Of a stretch of DNA of 5,249 bases, positions 1 through 5,249 are shown piece by piece. Made by a program: the position numbers and the translations under genes. The stretch lies in assembly GCA_009922885.1 (NCBI GenBank), contig RFUP01000185.1, forward strand, positions 1-5,249, read 5' to 3'. Within the stretch, counting starts at the first letter, position 1. Every line of letters begins with the position of its first letter. The notes below the pieces were generated by a model, which was given only the letters and a program-made list of their open reading frames with translations, had not been told where the DNA came from and made no database searches. The DNA is from Paracoccaceae bacterium (GTDB lineage Bacteria; Pseudomonadota; Alphaproteobacteria; Rhodobacterales; Rhodobacteraceae).

Positions 1-1
1 G

Positions 2-589
2 GCCGCCACTTTGCCGGATTTGAGTGCGTCGCGGCTTGTTCGGCAATTGGCGACGCAGTCAAACTATGTCACGCTGAAGCGCGGCTTGACACCGGCGGAA
101 AAGCGCGCGGTTTTGAATCTCGGCAATCCGGGGCTGAAACTGACGGCAACGCCACGGCGCGTCTATCCGTCAGGGGCGGCGGCGGCGCATCTTGTGGGCT
201 TTGCCAGCAGTGATATGAACGGGCTGGCCGGTCTGGAACGGCGTATTGACGGTTTGCTGGATGCTGCGCGTGACGGCGAATTGTCGGAAAATATATTTGT
301 GCCGGATGAAAACGGCCAGATCGCGCCCCGTGCGGCTTTGGAAGCCTTGGCACATGCCGGCCTGACCCGTGTTTTCTGCGAAGGCGGTGGCCAGCTTGCG
401 GCGTCGCTCATGCAGGCCGGCCTCGTCGATCAACTCATCGTCTTCAGCGCCGGAGCCATTATAGGTTCAGAAGGGCTGCCGGGCGTGGGCGGCCTGCAAC
501 TCGCAGCCCTTACTGATGCGCCACGTTGGAAGCTCTCGGACGTTGCGCAGATCGGCGCGGATGTAATGAGCACGTGGGAACGGCGCTAA
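2..589 (+). CDS. Chimeric frame: FtsI/PBP3 dimerisation-domain fragment joined to the C-terminal RibD reductase fragment (5' partial)
   Basis: The frame is open from base 2, so the true start lies upstream; the TTG at 11 is unlikely to be a start. Numbering from that TTG, residues 1-80 resemble the segment of FtsI ahead of the transpeptidase domain: LKRGLTP (22-28), the RRVYPSG block (49-55), AAHLVGF (58-64) and GLAGLERRID (71-80). No SxxK or other transpeptidase catalytic motif follows. From about residue 98 the sequence instead matches the end of RibD (5-amino-6-(5-phosphoribosylamino)uracil reductase, riboflavin pathway): RAALEAL (107-113), VFCEGGGQLAASL (121-133), GLVDQL, then a typical RibD C-terminus. 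The deaminase domain of RibD and the first half of its reductase domain are absent. Neither half should be active alone. The switch lies between about 251 and 301. It converges with kpsC. The two homologies are fairly secure; whether the join is real in the organism is not known. Confidence 0.75.
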   Translation, partial: AATLPDLSASRLVRQLATQSNYVTLKRGLTPAEKRAVLNLGNPGLKLTATPRRVYPSGAAAAHLVGFASSDMNGLAGLERRIDGLLDAARDGELSENIFVPDENGQIAPRAALEALAHAGLTRVFCEGGGQLAASLMQAGLVDQLIVFSAGAIIGSEGLPGVGGLQLAALTDAPRWKLSDVAQIGADVMSTWERR

Positions 590-598
590 TCTAGCGCC
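582..598. terminator. Short inverted repeat over both stop codons of the convergent genes, possible bidirectional terminator
   Basis: GGCGCTA (582-588) and TAGCGCC (592-598) form a perfect 7-bp stem with a 3-base loop. The stem holds the TAA of the RibD-like frame (587-589) and the TAG of kpsC (minus strand, 591-593). There is no T-run on either side, so it is not a classical intrinsic terminator. A hairpin that stops both transcripts or protects both 3' ends is an inference from its position. Confidence 0.4.
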
Positions 599-1217
599 AC
601 AGATAGGCGTAACTCGCTAAAAAGCCTTGCACTTTCGCCAAAACCCGCAGGTGCGGCCCTTGGTGCGATTGGCCCGCCAAGATCCGCTTGATCGCCACTT
701 CCACGGGGCAGGGCAGGCCCGTGACCGGATCAAGATAGCGCGGGTAATCGATCAAGGCCGCATGCACGAGCCCTTCCAGCGAGGGCCGCGCCATGCGGCG
801 TTCAGTCTTCGGCCCGAGGTCCTTGGTCAGCCCCCAACCCGCATAGAAAGGCGCGCCCAGCACCGTCACCTTCTTGCGGCGCAAAAGGGCTTCAAACCCT
901 GTGAGCGACGTCATCGTCCATACTTCGTCAACGCCATCCAAGAGCGCCGCGATATCGGCCTCTGGCAGTACCATATCCGCCAGTTCATGTGCGTTTTCCA
1001 CGCTTCCCTTGCGCAGGCCCGCCACCACATCGGGGTGTGGCTTGTAGAGGATAACAGCCTCCGGATTGGCGCTGCGAACCGCTTCAAGAAGCGCGCGATT
1101 GGTGCGGATGTCGCCTGCGCCCAAGAGGATCGAGGCGTCATCCTCCACTTGCCCCGGCACCAGAATGCGACGGCCTTCGGGCAGGTCGGGTAGGGTGCCG
1201 CCGAGGTTATCCGCCAC
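591..1217 (-). CDS. kpsC: KpsC, C-terminal fragment (second half of the second Kdo-transferase domain)
   Basis: This 208-residue product is the distal part of the capsule Kdo transferase KpsC and lies in a different frame from the proximal part. Visible motifs: LVPGQVEDDASI (19-30), the HP motif in YKPHPDV (58-64), TSLTGFEALL (103-112) and APFYAGWGLT (122-131). They parallel motifs in the first KpsC domain, as expected for a protein of two related GT-B units (families GT99 and GT107 in E. coli KpsC, together making alternating beta-Kdo linkages). Alone it would be only the C-terminal lobe of the second transferase and probably inactive. It overlaps the upstream frame by 11 bases. A GTG at 1217 with GGAG eight bases upstream could allow coupled re-initiation, so separate translation is possible. 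I think a broken single gene is more likely, because the start cuts into a region that should be continuous. Confidence 0.8.
   Translation of the reverse strand: MADNLGGTLPDLPEGRRILVPGQVEDDASILLGAGDIRTNRALLEAVRSANPEAVILYKPHPDVVAGLRKGSVENAHELADMVLPEADIAALLDGVDEVWTMTSLTGFEALLRRKKVTVLGAPFYAGWGLTKDLGPKTERRMARPSLEGLVHAALIDYPRYLDPVTGLPCPVEVAIKRILAGQSHQGPHLRVLAKVQGFLASYAYLWR
1207..1217 (-). other. Reading-frame break in kpsC
   Basis: The proximal frame ends in a TAA at 1209-1207, while homology resumes at once in another frame starting around 1217. Continuity needs one base fewer, or two more (mod 3), in this stretch. The first domain of the same protein has an LSKYAG segment at the equivalent place, and KpsC relatives usually carry a (T/S)KYN-like segment before the LGG. 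Here the KY pair is missing between the RGG and the NLGG. A loss of eight bases covering part of such a segment would explain both the missing residues and the frame, but this is inference. A 7-base direct repeat on the minus strand (TGATCCG, twice, 12 bases apart, 1217-1235) lies at the break. Confidence 0.65.
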
Positions 1218-2592
1218 GGATCAGGCTCCGGATCACAGCCTGCGCCCGCGCTTCCTGATCGGGGCGCATTTGTGCGCGTTTGGAAATCAGCGTCTCAAGG
1301 TCAGATGGCTCGGACGGGTCGAAATAGATACCGCTCCGGTCCAGCACGAGCGAGAGAGGCGGCACGAGCTTCGCGCCCAACCCCTTTGAGCGAAGAAACC
1401 CGTCTTCAACGCGCGCCGCGCCGCCAGTGGTGGGTTTCGCACCCCACACCATGCCCTTCACAGAAGGCTCCGGCGGGGCTTCGGAGAAGCGCAGCGGCGT
1501 CACCGAGCCAAAGAAGCGCTGCATATGCTTGCGTTTCCAGAGCCTTATGCCAGCTGCCTGCCAGCCATGGCGATCCTCGCGGTAGCTGCGGGCCTGTGCT
1601 GCCAGCGCCTCAAGGGCGTCTTCGAACGTGCCCAAGCGGTCTTCGAACGGGTTATACCACGTCGGCGCAAGGATCATCGCGCCTGCGAAAAGCTGTGCTT
1701 TGGTCAGCGCACGGCCTCTGCGCGGCAAAGGGTGGGGCGAACGGTCCTCGGTCAGCCCCCAGCCTGCATAGAACGGCGTGCCGAAGACATTCGGCCGATG
1801 CCCCGCGAGAATGGCTTCGAACCCCATCTGCGATGAGACTGTATAAACACTCCACGCCCCTTCCAGAAGCGCCAGAGGGCTCACCTGATCGCTCAGGAGG
1901 GTCATTCCCTCGCCCAAGTCCTCATTCTGGAAATGCCCTTCCCGCAAGCCCTCCGCGGTCTCCGGATGGGTTTTGATGACCATCGGGCGGCCGGGGTTTT
2001 CCTCCCGCGCCCAGTAGAGCATTTCCCGAAAGCTGTTCCGATCCGCCCGGCTGGCTTTGACAGACGCATCCCCGCGCGTCTGGTCGATCACCAGAACATA
2101 GCCCGGAGCGGGCAGGGGAGCGTCCGGGTCATGACCTGCATATTTCGAAAGATCGGCCTCTTTCATCCGTGCCATACCTGCACGGGCGCGGTTCAGAAGT
2201 ACCGTATCATCCAGCGGGTGGGTGGCGAGGATATGTTCCAGATCGGAAGGGGCAAAGGCATCGAAATGCACACCGCCCCGGCGATCAATCTGAAGTCCAA
2301 GCGGCGGCTCTCCCTTGCGGCCCGGATGGAGCGAACGCAAGAATGCATCCTCCAGCCGAACCAAAGGAACGCCCGCATCTGCGGCGGCTTTCTCGCCTCG
2401 CGCGGCATAGGGCGATTGCCCCCATACGGCCATGGCGTCACCCGCTTGCGGCAACCCCGGAACGAGCGGCTCGCCTGCGAGTTCAAGAATGCGGCGGATG
2501 CGTTTTTGCCATATAAATCCAGCGTTTAAATAGCGAAGCCGCCGGGTGGGCTTATGGCCTCCGGCGGCTTCAAAGGGTGCGTTTTGCGCCAT
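1207..2592 (-). CDS. kpsC: KpsC, N-terminal fragment: capsule beta-Kdo transferase (first domain complete, second domain half)
   Basis: KpsC extends the poly-Kdo linker on the lyso-phosphatidylglycerol anchor of ABC-exported capsules, in the cytoplasm at the inner membrane. From the ATG at 2592 the product has 461 residues. First transferase unit: VWG (56-58), LEDAFLRS (80-87), VIDQTRGDASV (168-178), the HP motif in IKTHPET (206-212), SSQMGFEAIL (253-262) and TPFYAGWGLT (272-281). A second unit starts near 350 and repeats the pattern with VWG (382-384), VEDGFLRS (395-402) and FDPSEPSDLE (424-433), then the frame stops. The missing remainder is in the adjacent frame. Joined, the gene would encode about 666 residues, close to the 675 of E. 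coli KpsC. The frame is open up to 2673, but that would overlap the OPX gene by 71 bases; the ATG at 2592 has an AAGG eight bases upstream and follows the OPX stop by 10 bases, so translational coupling is likely. The first transferase unit could survive the break. Confidence 0.85.
   Translation of the reverse strand: MAQNAPFEAAGGHKPTRRLRYLNAGFIWQKRIRRILELAGEPLVPGLPQAGDAMAVWGQSPYAARGEKAAADAGVPLVRLEDAFLRSLHPGRKGEPPLGLQIDRRGGVHFDAFAPSDLEHILATHPLDDTVLLNRARAGMARMKEADLSKYAGHDPDAPLPAPGYVLVIDQTRGDASVKASRADRNSFREMLYWAREENPGRPMVIKTHPETAEGLREGHFQNEDLGEGMTLLSDQVSPLALLEGAWSVYTVSSQMGFEAILAGHRPNVFGTPFYAGWGLTEDRSPHPLPRRGRALTKAQLFAGAMILAPTWYNPFEDRLGTFEDALEALAAQARSYREDRHGWQAAGIRLWKRKHMQRFFGSVTPLRFSEAPPEPSVKGMVWGAKPTTGGAARVEDGFLRSKGLGAKLVPPLSLVLDRSGIYFDPSEPSDLETLISKRAQMRPDQEARAQAVIRSLIRGG
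1226..1229 (-). promoter_or_regulatory. Possible ribosome binding site before the GTG of the kpsC C-terminal fragment
   Basis: GGAG on the minus strand is eight bases from the GTG at 1217 and inside the end of the proximal kpsC frame. This spacing would permit coupled translation of the distal fragment. GGAG is common by chance in GC-rich coding DNA, so the evidence is weak. Confidence 0.3.
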
Positions 2593-2600
2593 GCGCGATG

Positions 2601-2605
2601 CCTTA
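2601..2605 (-). promoter_or_regulatory. Ribosome binding site of kpsC, overlapping the stop codon of the OPX gene
   Basis: TAAGG on the minus strand combines the TAA of the OPX gene (2605-2603) with an AAGG core eight bases before the ATG at 2592. It favours 2592 over the upstream in-frame start at 2673. Confidence 0.5.
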
Positions 2606-3745
2606 GCCGCCGAGGCCCGACGCTGTGGAACCCAGCGTATTGATGGAGCCAAGCGAGCCTGTAATGGCGGCAATCGTTTTGTTCCATTGCGTGAACGGCG
2701 CTTCCGTGACGTAGAGCGTATCGTCGTCGCGGATCGAGAAATCGCGTGCCATGAACATGCCGTTCGGCTGGGTCAGGTCGAGCACATAGACCAACCGCTG
2801 ATCCCCGACGAGATCGTTTCGGGCCAGCACTTGGTTGGCGATTTCGGCAGGTTCGTTGCGGAACACGAATACGCCTGTCGGATCGGCAGATGAGGAAAGA
2901 AGCCCGCCAACCTGAGCGATGGCTTCCAAGGCCGAAAGCGTCTGGGTTTCGAACGGGATGCGGTTCTGGGTGCCTGTGGCCCCAAGCGCCGTGTAAGCGC
3001 GGCTGTCTTCTTCCACGAGGATACGGTCACCACCGCGCAGGGCGATATCCATCTCCGGGTGTTTGTAGAGATCCTCAAACCAGACCTTCGCCCGTTCCGT
3101 GCCACGGATAACGGTGATCTGCGCGATTTCCGGTGCGATGCTTACGCCGCCCGCACGAGCCAGCATGGTCGAGAGCGAGCGTGTTGGCCGCTCGATGGCA
3201 TAAACACCTTGCGCCCCAACCGAGCCGATTAAGCTTACAGTGGAACCATCCCCCGCGAGACGACGCACTTGCACCTGCGGATCGGGGGTCTGGTCTTCAA
3301 GCTTGGCGGTGATGATCTTGCGCAGCGCTTCGGGCGTATTCCCGGCGGCGCGGATGCGGCCTGCGTAGGGCACAAAAATGAAGCCCGCGCCATCGACTTG
3401 AACTTCCTCTAGCAGGGTCGAATTGAGGCCTTCCGATGCCAGAAGCCCGTCATCGACGTTCTCCCAAACCGTGAGGCCCAAAGTGTCGCCCGGGCGGATC
3501 ACATCGGAATCGAGTGCTCCAGCGGCCATGAACGCTTTCGAGAACCCTAGGGCCGGGGTTACTGCCGTGGCCCGCGTGACCCGATCGTTGACAGCCACGA
3601 CAAAGGCATCGCCTTCCTTCATGACCGATCCTGCGAAAATCTCGCGTTTATTCGGGCCCACACGCGGCAATCCGCATGCGGACACCATCGCGATGGCCGC
3701 CAAAAGAGCGACAGACTTCGCCCAATGGGAAGACGTGGGTTTCAC
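2603..3745 (-). CDS. Outer-membrane polysaccharide export (OPX) lipoprotein, KpsD/Wza type
   Basis: Proteins of this family form the outer-membrane and periplasmic channel through which capsule leaves the cell. The 380-residue product starts with a lipoprotein signal: a basic start, a hydrophobic stretch (about 11-22) and a lipobox VSAC with the acylated cysteine at 24. The polysaccharide export (PES) domain covers about 79-165 (DVIRPGDTLGLTVWEN at 81-96, then VDGAGFIFVPYAGRIRAAG). Two SLBB-type domains follow: one at about 168-245 with VSLIGSVGAQGVYAIE and the LARAGG turn, the second at about 250-345 with IAQVGG. The last 30 residues could be the membrane-crossing helix seen in Wza. The length matches Wza (about 380) and is well short of E. 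coli KpsD (about 560), yet the gene sits between kpsS and kpsC, so it probably serves an ABC-dependent capsule. The start is GTG, with GAGGAG eight bases upstream. The exact symbol is uncertain, so it is left blank. Confidence 0.9.
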   Translation of the reverse strand: MKPTSSHWAKSVALLAAIAMVSACGLPRVGPNKREIFAGSVMKEGDAFVVAVNDRVTRATAVTPALGFSKAFMAAGALDSDVIRPGDTLGLTVWENVDDGLLASEGLNSTLLEEVQVDGAGFIFVPYAGRIRAAGNTPEALRKIITAKLEDQTPDPQVQVRRLAGDGSTVSLIGSVGAQGVYAIERPTRSLSTMLARAGGVSIAPEIAQITVIRGTERAKVWFEDLYKHPEMDIALRGGDRILVEEDSRAYTALGATGTQNRIPFETQTLSALEAIAQVGGLLSSSADPTGVFVFRNEPAEIANQVLARNDLVGDQRLVYVLDLTQPNGMFMARDFSIRDDDTLYVTEAPFTQWNKTIAAITGSLGSINTLGSTASGLGG

Positions 3746-3753
3746 TGCTCGGT

Positions 3754-3759
3754 CTCCTC
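3754..3759 (-). promoter_or_regulatory. Ribosome binding site of the OPX lipoprotein gene
   Basis: GAGGAG on the minus strand lies eight bases before the GTG at 3745. It supports this GTG, which also gives a complete lipoprotein signal peptide. Confidence 0.65.
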
Positions 3760-3846
3760 GACCTTGTTTGCCTGTACTCGCGCCGATTTTTCGGCATTTT
3801 TCGCCCCTGAAGACGCTTTGACGTCACCATAGGAAGAAATTTCGAT

Positions 3847-3872
3847 AAAATCCAGCAGATTGGAGCGCTGGA
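3847..3872 (-). terminator. Weak intrinsic terminator-like hairpin after kpsS
   Basis: Reading the minus strand, the kpsS stop TAA is followed by TCCAGC, a 10-base loop, GCTGGA and then TTTTATC. The 6-bp stem plus a four-T tail resembles a weak rho-independent terminator or an attenuator. It could lower readthrough from kpsS into the downstream genes. The stem is short, so confidence is limited. Confidence 0.4.
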
Positions 3873-3873
3873 A

Positions 3874-5199
3874 TTATTTCACCGAACGCAACTGTTGCCG
3901 GGGGGCCGCGGTGCCCTTTGCCAGCGCATCATACGGATCTTCCGGCGCAAGCATCATATCCACCACTTGCCGCATCAACTCGCGGCGCCCGCGCGCCGAG
4001 TAGAAGCCGCCTGCAACCTGGCTCGTTTCCATGAGATAGCGCCTGTACTCGCCATAAGCCTTGCGATACGGCCTGCTCGGGTGCGCGAAAAACTCGGCCA
4101 AGGGCTGTTCGGAGACAAATTCCGGCTTGGCATAGACCGCGGCACCGAAGACTTTCAACGGAATGCCGCGCCACAGAACCTGCTGGCCTGCCGTTGAGTT
4201 GACGGTCACTGCGGTACGAGCGTGGTTCAAAAGCTCAGCCAGCTTGCCGCCGCGCAGGAAATGCACGCGCTCCCGCACACCCATTTCCTCTGCCAATCTT
4301 TTGATCTCGCGGGCGAGCGGCACGCGCCCGTCTTCCAACGGATGGGCCTTGAACACGAGGTGGTGATGTTTCGGCGCGCCTTCGGAAAAGCCGCGCATCA
4401 CAACGTCGAGGAATTCAGTCATCGATGAAAAGGACGAATGCATCCGGAAGCTTGCATCATGTTCAAGCTGGAGCAGAGCCAAGTGATAGGGGAAGCCACC
4501 ATTGCGAACGCGTCGCGTGGCAATGCGCCGTTCAAGCGCGTGCAGCGGCATCATGACCAGTCGGTGCAAATGCAGCTTGAACTCTTTCGATACGGGAACG
4601 TCGCGATGTGGTCGAAACCCTCTATAGGCACCGTTTCGGAACATGACGAACCAGTGATAAAGGGCCCCGTAAAACACGTGTTGGCGCATATCGCCCCAGC
4701 GGGCGGGGGGCAGGGCGGTGTCCATGTCGGATTGTTCGAGCGCGTTTTTCATTTCCGAGACGCTCATATCCATGAGGCGGGAGTGCCCGTTGGAGCCGCC
4801 GCGCTCATATGTGACCCAGTAAGGCCGCATGTAGCCTTCTTCAAAAACGTGCACTTCCAATGACTTAGATCGCGCCAAGGCGACGGCTTGGGCGTGGATG
4901 GGGCGGGTGTCGCCGTAGAGGGCGATATCGGTGATGCTGTGGTCGTTAACTATTTTGGTTAATGCGGCTTCCCAGTTTTCAGGGGAATCTTGGAATGGGA
5001 TGAAATGGGTGGGATCGTGCCAGAAAAAGGCGTCCCCCGCGTTAAAGCCTACACGCCAGACCTCAGCTCCGGCAGCGGTTAACATCTTGGCAAGCTGGGA
5101 GAAAAAAGGTCCGTGCGGCCCCTGAAGAAAGAGGAAACGTCTTTGTGCTGTCTGAAGTGTGGAGGCGGGCATCGGGTTTCCGTGGCTTTTTACCTCCAT
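3874..5199 (-). CDS. kpsS: KpsS, capsule polysaccharide beta-Kdo transferase (lipid-anchor initiating enzyme)
   Basis: KpsS adds the first beta-Kdo to lyso-phosphatidylglycerol, after which KpsC extends the linker; it works in the cytoplasm at the inner membrane. The 441-residue product has the family pattern: FLFLQGPHGPFF (22-33), YGDTRP (95-100), FEEGYMRPYWVTYERGG (119-135), LEHDASF (245-251), the HP motif in FKAHPLEDG (283-291) and VNSTAGQQVLWRGIPLKVFG (333-352). Length is near that of other members (about 390-440). No signal peptide or clear membrane segment is visible. The start is uncertain. The ATG at 5199 has no evident ribosome binding site. An in-frame ATG at 5172 (residue 10), with GGAA a few bases upstream, sits nearer to the conserved FLFLQG block. 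The frame also stays open to the right edge, although no ATG, GTG or TTG occurs in those 50 bases. A 128-base spacer and a terminator-like hairpin separate it from the OPX gene. Confidence 0.88.
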   Translation of the reverse strand: MEVKSHGNPMPASTLQTAQRRFLFLQGPHGPFFSQLAKMLTAAGAEVWRVGFNAGDAFFWHDPTHFIPFQDSPENWEAALTKIVNDHSITDIALYGDTRPIHAQAVALARSKSLEVHVFEEGYMRPYWVTYERGGSNGHSRLMDMSVSEMKNALEQSDMDTALPPARWGDMRQHVFYGALYHWFVMFRNGAYRGFRPHRDVPVSKEFKLHLHRLVMMPLHALERRIATRRVRNGGFPYHLALLQLEHDASFRMHSSFSSMTEFLDVVMRGFSEGAPKHHHLVFKAHPLEDGRVPLAREIKRLAEEMGVRERVHFLRGGKLAELLNHARTAVTVNSTAGQQVLWRGIPLKVFGAAVYAKPEFVSEQPLAEFFAHPSRPYRKAYGEYRRYLMETSQVAGGFYSARGRRELMRQVVDMMLAPEDPYDALAKGTAAPRQQLRSVK

Positions 5200-5232
5200 A
5201 ACGGCTTTGCGGGGCGAAGATAAGGGAGTTTT

Positions 5233-5249
5233 TTGCCTTGCCTTGCCTT
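5233..5249. repeat. Pentanucleotide tandem repeat (TTGCC)3 at the window edge, upstream of kpsS
   Basis: TTGCC occurs three times in tandem at 5233-5247, followed by TT at the window end, so the array may continue beyond it. On the minus strand this reads as AAGGC repeats followed by a run of six A, about 35 bases before the kpsS ATG. It is either in the leader or promoter, or in coding sequence if kpsS starts further upstream. Confidence 0.6.

Larger units (their letters stand above)
3746..3873 (-). promoter_or_regulatory. Intergenic spacer between kpsS and the OPX gene, possible promoter or leader
   Basis: The 128 bases hold, in minus-strand order, the hairpin after kpsS, an A/T-rich patch (about 3831-3850), a TGACGTCA palindrome (3819-3826), a small hairpin GCCGA-AAAA-TCGGC (3795-3782) and the OPX ribosome binding site. 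The spacer is long for a simple operon and could carry a separate promoter for the OPX gene and kpsC. I could not identify convincing -35 and -10 boxes on the minus strand. Confidence 0.3.

Noticed and set aside
11..13. TTG as the start of the FtsI-RibD frame
   Set aside because: The frame is open to base 2 and FtsI-like sequence is already under way, so the start must lie outside the window.
627..1193. Plus-strand open frame of 188 codons opposite the kpsC C-terminal fragment
   Set aside because: Lies antisense to a frame with clear KpsC motifs; the product has no recognisable pattern and is a GC-rich shadow.
1272..2529. Two long plus-strand open frames (1272-1976 and 1933-2529) opposite the kpsC N-terminal fragment
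   Set aside because: Antisense to well-supported KpsC sequence, with biased composition and no recognisable domain.
2593..2673. Longer kpsC start at 2673
   Set aside because: It would overlap the OPX gene by 71 bases and adds an unusual basic extension; the ATG at 2592 has a ribosome binding site and fits the family.
3782..3801. Plus-strand hairpin GCCGA-TTTT-TCGGC followed by ATTTTT as a terminator
   Set aside because: No plus-strand gene ends upstream of it, and the stem is only 5 bp.
3648..3830. Minus-strand 60-codon frame across the OPX start region
   Set aside because: It overlaps the OPX signal peptide in another frame; no family match and no good ribosome binding site seen.
3818..3849. 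Plus-strand promoter-like TTGACG with an A/T-rich box downstream
   Set aside because: Spacing to the best -10-like sequence is about 20 bases and no plus-strand gene follows.
1..5249. Search for tRNA, rRNA, CRISPR arrays, insertion sequences or transposase remains
   Set aside because: No repeat-spacer pattern, terminal inverted repeats, transposase motifs or tRNA-like folds were seen, including near the FtsI-RibD join.

Overview
The window looks like chromosomal DNA of an alphaproteobacterium, most likely Rhodobacterales. It is fairly GC-rich (roughly 60% by eye), and the protein sequences read like the capsule-export and division proteins of that group as I remember them. No database search was possible. 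The coding density is high, and no gene-free stretch exceeds 300 bases; the longest gap is the 128-base spacer at 3746-3873.

Layout. (1) Bases 2-589, plus strand: one uninterrupted reading frame whose two halves come from unrelated enzymes. The first half matches the dimerisation region of the division transpeptidase FtsI (PBP3). The second half is the C-terminal part of the riboflavin reductase domain of RibD. (2) Bases 5199-591, minus strand: three capsule genes in the order kpsS, an outer-membrane polysaccharide export (OPX, KpsD/Wza-type) lipoprotein gene, and kpsC. The kpsC gene is split into two overlapping frames near 1207-1217. (3) The ends of the RibD-like frame and of kpsC converge with one base between them, inside a perfect 7-bp inverted repeat.

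How the genes work together. KpsS and KpsC are the cytoplasmic Kdo transferases that build the poly-beta-Kdo linker on lyso-phosphatidylglycerol, the lipid anchor of ABC-transporter-exported (group 2/3) capsules. The OPX lipoprotein forms the outer-membrane exit. The inner-membrane ABC transporter and adaptor (KpsM, KpsT, KpsE) are not in this window.

The window does not show an obviously new system. The unusual points are the FtsI-RibD chimera, the break in kpsC, and a pentanucleotide tandem repeat that runs off the right edge just upstream of kpsS. Two damaged or rearranged genes in 5 kb leave open real gene decay, sequencing error or misassembly; sequence alone cannot separate these.
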